Source: Algoriphagus sediminis
GTDB taxonomy: Bacteria; Bacteroidota; Bacteroidia; Cytophagales; Cyclobacteriaceae
Length of the DNA: 64,000 nt
Direction of reading: 5' to 3'
NCBI RefSeq assembly: GCF_030403435.1
Contig: NZ_JAUEPH010000003.1
Location: 124,001-188,000 of the forward strand
Part shown: positions 25,065 to 34,056 of the stretch, piece by piece
How positions within the stretch are numbered: position 1 is the stretch's first letter
Layout of the letters: each line of letters opens with the position of its first letter
Notes under the pieces: generated by a model
What the model saw: the letters and a program-made list of their open reading frames with translations, nothing else
Told to the model about the DNA's origin: nothing
Databases searched by the model: none
Program-made: the position numbers and the translations under genes

Positions 25065-27620
25065 TTACCTGGCTGTACCTCCACTTATAATCTGGCCGAA
25101 GAAAATAGCATTGGCGAAAAGCTTATTCGTACCAAACCAAAATGCTCTGAAATTAGGATTATCAGCAAATCCGATAATTCTACCCCTTCCAATGGCCGAC
25201 ACGCGGATCACAGCACCATTCTGGAGACCTGCCACGTTGGATGGATGCAAATATCCTGACGCAAGTGGGGCATCTGTGTAGACTAATGGGTTTGCATAAG
25301 GGTTTTCTGAAGGTTCTAACCAGAAATTATCGTTTCTAAAAGTGTAAATCTCGGGACTGGTATAGCCAAACCCCACAGGATGACTTGTATCGAGGATCGC
25401 ATTAAAAATTGCGCCACCGGTTACTTTTGCTCCTGTAGCATTGTCATAGTCTGCATAGCTTTTTTGTAGCACTGGCTCTTCTGCCTCCCTTTCTCTAAAG
25501 GAAAAGTCCCCAACTTCATTTCTAGACAGAAAGCTTAAGGCTCTCCCTTTTGCAACAAGGGTTCCACCAGCAGAGACCCAGGATCTGAGAGTTTGGGCTC
25601 CTGATTTGCCAAGCCCCCCATAGTTTCCATCAGGCATCAAAATCACGTTATATCGATTAAGAGTATTCTGAGAAACTCTGTCCATAGGTAGTAAAGTAAC
25701 AGGCATCTCATACCGCTGATCGAGAAGGTGCCAAATTTCTCCCGCCTCATAGCTGTCTACTCCTCCATCTACCAAAAGTGCGATTTCCGGTTTTTCTAAA
25801 GGAAGAATCTTTCTGGAGCCCAGGTTCACTCCTGAAGTGTAGCCGGTACTTAGACCATATATTTCCAAATTCGACTCTTGTGCTACCTTTTGAAGCTCCG
25901 AGTAAAATTCAGTCGGATTTAATCCGCTTTCTCCGGCTCCAATTAAAAGTGTTCCTCGTCCAAATTCTTGCCCTTCGGGAGTCGCAAACTCCTCAGTGGA
26001 CACTCTCACCAGGAATCCCTTTTCGAGCAAATCATACGCTGCTTTTGGGGCATAATAATCCGTCCATGGCAAGGCATATTGATACGCAGCTGTTCCACCA
26101 ATTACCCCTCCACTTTTCATTTCATGAGTTTCTTTGCTCACCTCCTGAACATTGGCAAGGTTTAGAATTTTACTATTCAAGGCCATGTAATCCAGATTAA
26201 AAGCCATAGGGTAAGTCCAAGCTGAAATATCATAAAATAGACTATCCTGAAAGGTTGTTCTGGTCTCAAACATGGCCTCGATCAATTTATATTGAGGCTG
26301 ATTTACAGGTACGATATATGAATTCTCAGCCTTGAACTCCTGACCATTTACAGAAATATCTTCTTTAAGGCTGAATACTTGGATATCGTGCTGAAGAATA
26401 AGGTCCGCCAAGTGAAAGCTCCTAGCATCATCTTCTTTGCTCCCAAAAATGTAAGCTTGATTCGCATCCGCAGAAGCTTCGTCCGAAATTCCTTCATAAA
26501 ACTCCTGCATCCACTCATTCAACTCACTTCCCATTTCACTGATGGCCTGAAAAGACGATAAGTTTGCCGTGAACTGGTTTCTTATTGCAAATGGAAAACT
26601 CAACATTCCATTGGGGCTTTCCTGAAGATGCCCTCTTGCGCTAGCTTGCTCAAACAAAATCCCTATTGAGCCCTGTACATCAGGATAGGTGGACCCTTTA
26701 CCAAAATAAAAGTCGTCGTAGCTCTCCCTGGCAAAATAAAGCGATCCAATTTTATCTAAGGCTTCAGCATGAAATCTGCCTATTTTTTCAGTCAATTCCT
26801 GATTCTTAGCAGGGGTTAATGGGTGAACTCTAGAAGGGATACCCGGCTGGAAAAAGAACGTGCTATAGGTTCCCATTTCATGAAAGTCCAAATGTACATT
26901 TGGAAGCCATTCCTGAAAAACCTTAACCCGACTTCTGGATTCAGGGTGCTGAACAGGAAGCCAGTCCCTGTTTAGGTCAAACCAGTAGTGATTTGTTCTT
27001 CCTCCTGGCCATGCTTCATTGTATTCCCGACCATTCGGGTCACCATTTAAATTATACGCCTTATGCGAATTTACCCATGAAGCAAAACGGTTAACCCCAT
27101 CAGGGTTTAAAGCCGGGTCTAAAAGCAAAATGACATTCTCTAATTCCTCTGCAAGTTCATTGGCAGCAGCAAAGTGATAAGCTGCTAAAAGCGAGGCATT
27201 GGCTCCAGAGGCCTCATTTCCATGGACGGAATATCCCATAAACATCACCGCAGGTAGATCAGCAGCATTAACTGAAGCCCCTGATTCCCTCAGCTTCTGA
27301 CGATCCGCTTTAATCTGATCAACCCGAGAGAGATTAGACGGGGATGTAATGGTCAGAAGCGTTTGAGGCCTCATTTCATAGGTCCGCCCAGTTTCCTCAA
27401 ACTTAACGCGGTCAGATGATTCCGCCACCGCCTTCATATAGGTCACAAGCTGATCATGGGTAGCATGCCATTCTCCCACTTCGAAACCCAAAACCTCTTT
27501 TGGAGTAGGTACGTTTGGATCATATGTATATCCTTCTGGTAAATAGTAGGATAAGTCCACCTGGGCAAAAACAGTCGAAGCAATGAGCCCCAAAAAACAA
27601 GTCAGGATAGTCTTCTTCAT
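25065..27620 (-). CDS. Secreted M14-family zinc carboxypeptidase
   Basis: 851 residues with a signal peptide (about 1-20, ending VFAQ). The zinc-binding set is intact: HGNE (HxxE) in GYSVHGNEASG, the third ligand His in VHLDFHEMG, and the catalytic Glu in GILFEQASARG. After the peptidase domain (about 40-360) a long C-terminal part includes a class I glutamine amidotransferase-like region (PEIALLVDGGVDSYEAGEIW, VILMPDGNYGG), an arrangement common in Bacteroidota M14 proteins. A start eight residues upstream is open, but MKKTILTCF is the proper signal-peptide beginning. Monocistronic, with its own terminator. Confidence 0.9.
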   Translation of the reverse strand: MKKTILTCFLGLIASTVFAQVDLSYYLPEGYTYDPNVPTPKEVLGFEVGEWHATHDQLVTYMKAVAESSDRVKFEETGRTYEMRPQTLLTITSPSNLSRVDQIKADRQKLRESGASVNAADLPAVMFMGYSVHGNEASGANASLLAAYHFAAANELAEELENVILLLDPALNPDGVNRFASWVNSHKAYNLNGDPNGREYNEAWPGGRTNHYWFDLNRDWLPVQHPESRSRVKVFQEWLPNVHLDFHEMGTYSTFFFQPGIPSRVHPLTPAKNQELTEKIGRFHAEALDKIGSLYFARESYDDFYFGKGSTYPDVQGSIGILFEQASARGHLQESPNGMLSFPFAIRNQFTANLSSFQAISEMGSELNEWMQEFYEGISDEASADANQAYIFGSKEDDARSFHLADLILQHDIQVFSLKEDISVNGQEFKAENSYIVPVNQPQYKLIEAMFETRTTFQDSLFYDISAWTYPMAFNLDYMALNSKILNLANVQEVSKETHEMKSGGVIGGTAAYQYALPWTDYYAPKAAYDLLEKGFLVRVSTEEFATPEGQEFGRGTLLIGAGESGLNPTEFYSELQKVAQESNLEIYGLSTGYTSGVNLGSRKILPLEKPEIALLVDGGVDSYEAGEIWHLLDQRYEMPVTLLPMDRVSQNTLNRYNVILMPDGNYGGLGKSGAQTLRSWVSAGGTLVAKGRALSFLSRNEVGDFSFREREAEEPVLQKSYADYDNATGAKVTGGAIFNAILDTSHPVGFGYTSPEIYTFRNDNFWLEPSENPYANPLVYTDAPLASGYLHPSNVAGLQNGAVIRVSAIGRGRIIGFADNPNFRAFWFGTNKLFANAIFFGQIISGGTAR

Positions 27621-27713
27621 AGTATCGATGATTAAATTTTTCATAAAAGTCTGACAATAAACTCGGGAGAAAAGTTATTTTCGTTTAATGGCAATAATAA
27701 TTGAAGAACTGAT

Positions 27714-27971
27714 ATGAATTTACTTGAACCAAACGCTCTAATTATTACTCAAATTGCCTTCGTCATTTATGCCGGTTTTTGGGTGTATGCTCTGTTTGAC
27801 TTAATCCAGGCAGAATTCAGAGATCCAAACCAGAAATTAATTTGGGCTATATTATTAATTTTCATTCCTTTCATCGGTACTTTTATGTACCTGAGTATGA
27901 GTAGGAGACTCAAAGTCAGAAAGACTCTTTTTAATTCTCAGGAAAAACGAATTAACTTCAGAAGGAAATGA
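27714..27971 (+). CDS. PLDc_N-type small membrane protein 1
   Basis: 85 residues, two transmembrane helices joined by the motif FDLIQAEFRDPNQKLIW, followed by PFIGTFMYL. This is the PLDc_N module (the N-terminal membrane hairpin of cardiolipin synthases) standing alone, with a basic C-terminal tail. First of three tandem paralogues; overlaps the second by four bases. Function of stand-alone PLDc_N proteins is unclear. Confidence 0.8.
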   Translation: MNLLEPNALIITQIAFVIYAGFWVYALFDLIQAEFRDPNQKLIWAILLIFIPFIGTFMYLSMSRRLKVRKTLFNSQEKRINFRRK

Positions 27972-28207
27972 CATTAGCTTTTTTAAACAACTTTGGAGGA
28001 ATCGGAACATTAATATTTTTCATCCTAGGCTTAATTTATTCGGTGGTATGGGTTTATTGCCTAATTGATATCATTCGTTCAGATTTCAAGGATTCAAACA
28101 TGAAAATCATTTGGATTCTGGTCATCTTATTTGCCCAACTTGTCGGACCAATCGCCTACCTTTTAATGGGCAAATCAACCAAAATCTCAACCACCAACCC
28201 ATATTGA
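27968..28207 (+). CDS. PLDc_N-type small membrane protein 2
   Basis: 79 residues with the same hairpin: helix, IDIIRSDFKDSNMKIIW linker, helix with LVGPIAYLLMGK. Starts with ATG overlapping the preceding stop (ATGA). Clearly paralogous to its upstream neighbour, so the set arose by tandem duplication. Confidence 0.8.
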   Translation: MTLAFLNNFGGIGTLIFFILGLIYSVVWVYCLIDIIRSDFKDSNMKIIWILVILFAQLVGPIAYLLMGKSTKISTTNPY

Positions 28208-28208
28208 T

Positions 28209-28382
28209 ATGTTCGGACTCGGAATCATTGGTTTCCTCATTTACGCCTACACCATCTATGATGTAGTCATAAGTAGTTTTCATAATAGCAATGATCGCCT
28301 GATCTGGCTGTTAATTGTGGTTTTGCTTCCCTTGTTAGGGACGATTCTTTGGTTCCTGGTGGGCCGAAGCAAGCGGGTTTGA
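28209..28382 (+). CDS. PLDc_N-type small membrane protein 3
   Basis: 57 residues, one base after the stop of paralogue 2. It keeps the pattern in minimal form: helix with FLIYAYTIYDVV, linker SSFHNSNDRLIW, helix PLLGTILWFLVGR and a basic end (SKRV). Easily missed because of its length. Ends seven bases before the convergent epimerase gene stop. Confidence 0.7.
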   Translation: MFGLGIIGFLIYAYTIYDVVISSFHNSNDRLIWLLIVVLLPLLGTILWFLVGRSKRV

Positions 28383-28389
28383 TAAAGGC

Positions 28390-29277
28390 CTAACGGTATA
28401 CCTCGGTTAAGGCTTCTCCAAGTTTTGGATATTCAAATTCAAAGCCAGCCTTCTGGATTTTTTTGCTTGATACCCGGTTGCCTCCGAGTACCATCTCTGC
28501 CATTTCTCCCAAGATAAGTTTTAAAACAAAACTTGGAACTCCTATTCCTACGTAGGTTTTACCAACTGCATTCGCTGCTGATTTGGTGAGTTCTTGATTA
28601 GTGGCTGGGTTGGGCCCCACTGCATTGAAGGTTCCCTGAAGAGTGGTTTTCTCCAGAGCAAAGGCAAACATCCGAACTAAATCATCAACATGAATCCAGC
28701 TCATCCATTGGTCTCCGGAGCCCAATGGTGCTGCTACTGGTGGCTTGAGCATTTCCGGTAGAGCTCCACCTTTGGCGTCAAGAACGATTCCAATCCTTAG
28801 GAGAACGGTACGGATCTGGAGGGATTCCATCTTTCGAACTTCTTCCTCCCATTGCTTTACCACATCCGCCAAAAAATCTGATCCCGGTGGAAATTCTTCT
28901 GTCATCAGGTTAGTACCGGTATTAAATCCATAGAATCCGACTGCCGAAGCAGATATAAACGCATCTGGTTTTTTCTTAGCTTTTCCTATGGCACCATAAA
29001 GCAATTGAGTGCTTTTGGTCCTTGATTCCAGAATCAGCCGTTTCCTATCTTCTGTCCATCTGCTATCCGCTACACCTGCACCTGCTAAGTGTATCACCGC
29101 ATCTGCCCATTCCACAGAATCAGCATCAATATGGCTTTTCTCCAAATTCCATAGGTAGGACTTTCTTTCCTGAATTCTTCTGCTCAGCCACGCCACTTCA
29201 TACCCCTTTTCTTCAAGGTGAGATGTGAGCTTCTGGCCTATAAGTCCTGTACCTCCTGTGATAAGAATTCTTTTCAT
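28390..29277 (-). CDS. TIGR01777/YfcH-type NAD-dependent epimerase-like protein
   Basis: 295 residues of the extended SDR type: nucleotide-binding ILITGGTGLIGQKL at the start, DAVIHLAGAGVADSRWTEDRK, SASAVGFYG, and a C-terminal DUF1731 region (GVPSFVLKLILGEMAEMVLGGNRVSSKKIQ). This pattern defines the YfcH/TIGR01777 family, sometimes called cell-division inhibitor SulA homologue without evidence. Substrate unknown. Single gene. Confidence 0.9.
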   Translation of the reverse strand: MKRILITGGTGLIGQKLTSHLEEKGYEVAWLSRRIQERKSYLWNLEKSHIDADSVEWADAVIHLAGAGVADSRWTEDRKRLILESRTKSTQLLYGAIGKAKKKPDAFISASAVGFYGFNTGTNLMTEEFPPGSDFLADVVKQWEEEVRKMESLQIRTVLLRIGIVLDAKGGALPEMLKPPVAAPLGSGDQWMSWIHVDDLVRMFAFALEKTTLQGTFNAVGPNPATNQELTKSAANAVGKTYVGIGVPSFVLKLILGEMAEMVLGGNRVSSKKIQKAGFEFEYPKLGEALTEVYR

Positions 29278-29511
29278 TTTATTACGATGTTTCCAAAACT
29301 CAAAAGATGGGTATTTATTAGGTTCGCACCATTCCCAAAAAACAAATTGCCAAAAGTTGTTCCTCCTTTTTCAACTAAGGATTAATAATTGCAAAACAAC
29401 CTACCTTCCATCCTCTTCCAACTGGCACTTAGAAAGTGCCCCTAGTTAAATACAATCTGGAAATTATTATCTTCAAAGCTAAAGTTATCACCTTTTAACT
29501 TCTCAGCAATT

Positions 29512-30747
29512 TTGACTTTTTCTAAGTTCCTTAATCACAGCAAAAGATGGATTCTTTTTGTACTGATCGTGGGACTTTTTTCAGGTAGTGCCTCAGCTAT
29601 TTTTCTGGTGTCTCTTGATTGGGCTACTCAATACCGTGAACAAAATCTATGGATCATTGCTCTACTTCCAGCAGGAGGTTTTTTGATCGGTTGGTTTTAT
29701 TATAAGTATGGCAAAATTTCGGTGCTTGGCAATAACCTTTTGCTTCAGGAAATCTACGAACAAAAGAATCCTGTTCCTTTGAGAATGACACCCATGGTAC
29801 TTTTGGGAACGGTTTTGACACATTTATTCGGAGGGTCAGCAGGACGAGAAGGTACAGCTGTTCAGATGGGAGGGTCCTTAGCCGACCAACTCTCCAAGTG
29901 GTTTGACCTCAGCAAAAAAGAGCGACGATTAATATTGATTTGCGGGGTTGCGGGAGGCTTTGCTTCGGTCTTTGGGACACCTCTGGCGGGGGCCTTTTTT
30001 GGACTGGAATGGATGCTGGATCGGAAGTTGAATTGGTCATCAGTCTTGCCCACCTTTTTAACTGCTTTTATCGCCGATTGGGTCTGTCAAGGGTTATGGG
30101 GGGTGGGGCACACCGTCTATGAAATAAGCGAAGTTCCCTCGCATACATTCATTAATTTTCTTTGGGTCATCCCTGCTGCCATTGCCTTCGGACTATCAGG
30201 AAAATTATTCGCGGAGAGCACACATTTTTTCTCCAAACTTTTTTCTAAATCCATTTCCTACCCACCTCTCAGACCGCTCATAGGCGGACTACTTATCGCT
30301 ACTTTTGTATGGATATCGGACAGTACAGAGTACCTCGGTTTGGGAGTCCCCAGAATTGTGGAAGCCTTCGAAACTCCACTTCCCTGGTACGACTTTCTGG
30401 CTAAAACAGGACTGACAAGCTTTACTTTGGGAGCAGGTTTTAAAGGAGGAGAGGTGACACCTTTATTTTTCACTGGAGCCACGCTTGGCAATGCACTTTC
30501 TACCTGGATTCCTTTACCCTTAAGCCTCATGGCCGGAATAGGTTTGGTTGGAGTTTTTAGTGGAGCTACTAATACTCCCGTGACCTGTACCCTCATGGGG
30601 TTAGAGCTCTTCGGCATGGAAGCTGGATTTTTTCTGGCTCTCAGCTGTGTGATCGCCTATTTGGCCTCCGGCCAAAGCAGTATCTACTCATCTCAGGATC
30701 TCTCAAAAAAACCGAGGATATTTAGAAGGAATCGGGATAAAAATTAG
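29512..30747 (+). CDS. CLC-family anion channel/antiporter, possibly fluoride type
   Basis: 411 residues, membrane domain only, no CBS domains. Conserved CLC elements: GREGTAVQMG with gating Glu113, GVAGGFASVFGTPLAGAFFGLEW, and GGEVTPLFFTGATLG in the second half. The first anion motif GSGIP is replaced by GNNLL (73-77). To my recollection this replacement and GREGT are features of CLC-F fluoride/proton antiporters, so fluoride export is a reasonable but untested guess. No ATG fits before the first helix; TTG is chosen. The 234-base upstream gap contains the perfect hairpin GGCACTT-AGA-AAGTGCC (29424-29440); no fluoride riboswitch pattern was seen. Its TAG shares four bases with the convergent channel gene stop. 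Confidence 0.85.
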   Translation: MTFSKFLNHSKRWILFVLIVGLFSGSASAIFLVSLDWATQYREQNLWIIALLPAGGFLIGWFYYKYGKISVLGNNLLLQEIYEQKNPVPLRMTPMVLLGTVLTHLFGGSAGREGTAVQMGGSLADQLSKWFDLSKKERRLILICGVAGGFASVFGTPLAGAFFGLEWMLDRKLNWSSVLPTFLTAFIADWVCQGLWGVGHTVYEISEVPSHTFINFLWVIPAAIAFGLSGKLFAESTHFFSKLFSKSISYPPLRPLIGGLLIATFVWISDSTEYLGLGVPRIVEAFETPLPWYDFLAKTGLTSFTLGAGFKGGEVTPLFFTGATLGNALSTWIPLPLSLMAGIGLVGVFSGATNTPVTCTLMGLELFGMEAGFFLALSCVIAYLASGQSSIYSSQDLSKKPRIFRRNRDKN

Positions 30748-31550
30748 AGAGCCTCTCCACATGCTCTACAATAGGAATCTTCAGGGTCAAGACCAGTTTT
30801 TCCACAGGTCTTACATGTAATACCTTTCGCAATTTGGTCCCGGGTTCTTTGAGCTGCCATTTCAGAACTCACAATTCCCGTGGGAACCGCAATGATCGCA
30901 TAACCCATCAACATAATTACAGAAGATAAAAACTGACCCAAAGGTGTGGAGGGTGTAATGTCTCCAAAACCCACCGTTGTCAAAGTCACAATTGCCCAAT
31001 ACATTCCAATTGGGATATTATAAAACCCGTGCTCTGGGCCTTCTATGATGAACATCAGCGTCCCCATAATGAGAACTATAGTGAGTATAAAGCCGACAAA
31101 CAGTAAAATTTTGTGGGAACTAGCTCTAATGGATTTTTTCAAGAACTCAGCTTCAGAAACATAACGACCCAGTTTCAAAATTCTGGTGATACGAAGTAAT
31201 CTCATCGACCGGACTACGGTAAGCAACTGGGAATTCACCACGAAAAAGCTCAAAAATGTTGGTAAAATCGCCAATAAATCAATGATCCCATAAAAGCTGA
31301 AAACATAGCCCAAAGTTCTTTTGGAAAGCCATAATCTTAGAAGGTATTCAACGGTGAAAAGAATGGTAAAAATCCACTCCAGAGCCAGGAAAATATCCCC
31401 ATACTTTGCTCGGATCGCAGCAACAGAATCCAGGATGGCGACCAATATACTTCCGAAAATCATGATCAAAAGGACGACATCAAAAGTCTTTCCTGCTCGA
31501 TCATCAGCTTCAAATACGATGTGGGCTAGTCTTTCTTTACTTAGATTCAT
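30744..31550 (-). CDS. Voltage-gated potassium channel-like ion transporter with C-terminal zinc ribbon
   Basis: 268 residues with six transmembrane segments. S4 carries regularly spaced arginines (114, 117, 120, 123; RSMRLLRITR), and the pore loop has the K+ selectivity filter TTVGFGD (191-197). The last ~25 residues form a CxxC...CxxC zinc ribbon (CKTCGK, YCRACGEA), an unusual cytoplasmic end for a Kv-type channel. A TTG 33 bases upstream is open, but the ATG (MNLSKERLAH) is preferred. Downstream of murF-alr with 34 bases between; likely same transcript. Confidence 0.9.
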   Translation of the reverse strand: MNLSKERLAHIVFEADDRAGKTFDVVLLIMIFGSILVAILDSVAAIRAKYGDIFLALEWIFTILFTVEYLLRLWLSKRTLGYVFSFYGIIDLLAILPTFLSFFVVNSQLLTVVRSMRLLRITRILKLGRYVSEAEFLKKSIRASSHKILLFVGFILTIVLIMGTLMFIIEGPEHGFYNIPIGMYWAIVTLTTVGFGDITPSTPLGQFLSSVIMLMGYAIIAVPTGIVSSEMAAQRTRDQIAKGITCKTCGKTGLDPEDSYCRACGEAL

Positions 31551-31584
31551 AAAGGAATTTAAAAAATTTACTTCGGGAGACAAT

Positions 31585-34053
31585 TCAGTCCAGATAATAA
31601 ACTCTCTTCACCCGGGTACTGATATTAGTCAAAAGCTCATACGGAATCGTTCCAATGGATTTAGCTTGATCAAGTAATGATATTCCTGAACCGTAAACAA
31701 TGGCTTCATCTCCTTCATTAGCTTGAATACTTGTCACGTCCACCATAACCATATCCATACAAACATTTCCTACCACAGGAGCTTTCTGTCCATTGATAAG
31801 AACATACCCTGTTCCGTTACTAAACCTCCTGTCATACCCGTCAGCATAGCCTATGGCAAGTGTGGCAATTTTTCCGCCTCTTGGGAGAACTCCTTTTCTG
31901 GAATACCCTACTGTTTCACTTGGTTTGATCGTCTTGATTTGGGAAATACTCGTTTTCAGAGTAGATATAGGACGTAGGGCTTCTGGCTCCTTGTTGCTCA
32001 CCTCTACTCCATAAAGCCCAATACCCAGACGAACCATATCCATTTGGTAGTCAGGAAAGGAAAGAATTCCAGCTGAGTTTAATGCATGCTTAAGAATGTT
32101 CTTGGGGAGGTCTGGCTGAACTTGGGAAACCATTTCATTAAATAGCTGGAGCTGTTCTAAAGAAAATTCGGAATGGACTTCTTCGTCGGCTCCTGCCAAA
32201 TGGGTGTACACACTCTTAACTTTAACTTGTGGGTTTTGATTCAGTAATTTTTTCAGACTCTGTAGTTGATCACTTGTAAAACCAAGTCGCCTCATTCCGG
32301 TATCAAAGTCCAGATGCACCTTTATTTCCTTCGTTTTTTCTCGAGCAAAATTGGCAACGAATTCAAAAAAAGAAACACTGAAAACCACTGGTTCCAAATC
32401 AAAATCCAAGCATGACTGCAAAGATTCTTTCACAGGGTTCAAAACCATGATAGGTAAAGTAATTCCCTCATTTCTTAAGAAGACCCCTTCATCCGTATAC
32501 GCAACCGCCAAGTAATCGGCTCCAATGGATTGCAAATGATTCGCTATTTCTGAAGATCCCCCACCGTAGGCAAATGCCTTCACCATGACCATAATTTTGG
32601 TTTCTGGTTTAAGCTTCCTTTTGTAAAAATTGTAATTATGGGTCAAGGCATTGAGGTTGATCTCAAGAACGGTCCCGTGTAATCTTTGCTCTAAAAAATC
32701 AACAACTTTCTCAAAGCCAAATGATCTGGCTCCAGTGACAAGAATTAAATCGTTTTGGAAGTCATCCTTCCGAATATGATTTAGCAAGTCTTCGGTAGTG
32801 ACAAATGAAATGGTCACTATACTTTTTGGAAAGGGATATGCCGAAATGGAAGCTCCAACGGCATAAAGGGTATTAACCTGATGCATTTCAAGAAGTCTGG
32901 AAACTTCTGGATAAACCTGCTCAGAGGCACCTTGCTGGAGAAGGTCAGAAAGGATAACAATCTTCCTTGCCTTTGGCCTTTGTTGATTCATAAAATCAAA
33001 CGCAACCTTCAATCCCTCCAAGTCATTGTTGTAGGTGTCATCGATAATCAAGGAATTATTCACTCCATCTTTCACCGTGAGACGCATATCCACCGACTTC
33101 AGGTATTTTAGAGCCTCCTGAATTTGAGAAGCTGATTGTCCCAAAGTTAATGCAGCCACGATGGCGTGTGTAATATTCTCAAGGGATGCCTGATCAGAAA
33201 AAGGAACATGAAAAGTGTGCATGCTCAATTCTTCTTTTAAAAGAATAATCCGAGTTAATGTTCCTTCCGTTCTAAGAGATCTCACGAAGGTGGCTCTGGC
33301 TGAGTCAGACCAGCTAATTCTTCTTTCGTCTTCAATCTCTTTTTCTATGATTTCGCTCAAAAGCGAATTCTGCCTTTGGTAAATGAGAAAACTGGTACTC
33401 TCAAACAGCTGGAGCTTTTCCTCAATCTTATCTTTTCGGGACAGAAAGCCTTCATCGTGAGCCGTACCGATATTCGTGAAAATTCCCAAATCAGGTTTTA
33501 GCATCCTTTCCAATGCCTTCATTTCGCCAGCCTTCGAAACTCCAGCTTCCATCACAGCCACCTGATGATAATCGGTGAGACCAAAGATGGATAAGGGAAC
33601 ACCTACCTGAGAATTATAACTTTTTGGGCTTTTGCCGACATTGAAGCCCTGAGAAAGCAATTGCCCCAGCCATTCCTTTACAATAGTCTTCCCGTTACTT
33701 CCGGTAATCGCAACAACCGGCTTTTCAAAAAGCTTTCTTTGGAATGCGGCAATATCCTGTAGTGCTTTTCGGGTGTCTGGTACTCTGAGGAAAATACATC
33801 TATCCAGATTATTTTTCTTCGGACTAAAGCTTAAACCGACCAAAAAGCCTTGCACTCCCTGATCTATTAAATCCGGAATAAAATCCTCTCCATTTGCTTT
33901 TGCTCCCTTTAAAGCAACAAAAAGCGTTTTCTTCGGATTGCCAATCTGTCTTGAATCAATGGAGACTGTTTCAAAAACCATGTCCATTTTTTCACCCAAA
34001 AGCTCTCCTCCACAGGTTTCAAGCAATTGAGATATGGATAAGCTGGACAGCAT
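31585..34053 (-). CDS. Bifunctional UDP-MurNAc-tripeptide:D-Ala-D-Ala ligase / alanine racemase
   Basis: 822 residues joining two peptidoglycan enzymes. The first ~450 are MurF: SIDSRQ near the N-terminus, ATP loop AITGSNGKT (115-123), a ligase central domain and Mur C-terminal domain. The rest is alanine racemase: PLP lysine in VMVKAFAYGGG (about residue 490), fold-type III barrel with HLDFDTGMRRLGF, and the racemase tyrosine in VGYSRKG. This fusion is typical of Bacteroidota and couples D-Ala supply to D-Ala-D-Ala attachment. Ordinary for the phylum, no key residue missing. Confidence 0.96.
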   Translation of the reverse strand: MLSSLSISQLLETCGGELLGEKMDMVFETVSIDSRQIGNPKKTLFVALKGAKANGEDFIPDLIDQGVQGFLVGLSFSPKKNNLDRCIFLRVPDTRKALQDIAAFQRKLFEKPVVAITGSNGKTIVKEWLGQLLSQGFNVGKSPKSYNSQVGVPLSIFGLTDYHQVAVMEAGVSKAGEMKALERMLKPDLGIFTNIGTAHDEGFLSRKDKIEEKLQLFESTSFLIYQRQNSLLSEIIEKEIEDERRISWSDSARATFVRSLRTEGTLTRIILLKEELSMHTFHVPFSDQASLENITHAIVAALTLGQSASQIQEALKYLKSVDMRLTVKDGVNNSLIIDDTYNNDLEGLKVAFDFMNQQRPKARKIVILSDLLQQGASEQVYPEVSRLLEMHQVNTLYAVGASISAYPFPKSIVTISFVTTEDLLNHIRKDDFQNDLILVTGARSFGFEKVVDFLEQRLHGTVLEINLNALTHNYNFYKRKLKPETKIMVMVKAFAYGGGSSEIANHLQSIGADYLAVAYTDEGVFLRNEGITLPIMVLNPVKESLQSCLDFDLEPVVFSVSFFEFVANFAREKTKEIKVHLDFDTGMRRLGFTSDQLQSLKKLLNQNPQVKVKSVYTHLAGADEEVHSEFSLEQLQLFNEMVSQVQPDLPKNILKHALNSAGILSFPDYQMDMVRLGIGLYGVEVSNKEPEALRPISTLKTSISQIKTIKPSETVGYSRKGVLPRGGKIATLAIGYADGYDRRFSNGTGYVLINGQKAPVVGNVCMDMVMVDVTSIQANEGDEAIVYGSGISLLDQAKSIGTIPYELLTNISTRVKRVYYLD

Positions 34054-34056
34054 AAT

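Noticed and set aside
29278..29511. Possible fluoride riboswitch before the CLC gene
   Set aside because: I looked for the crcB-type stem and pseudoknot pattern and found only one simple hairpin without the conserved loop bases.
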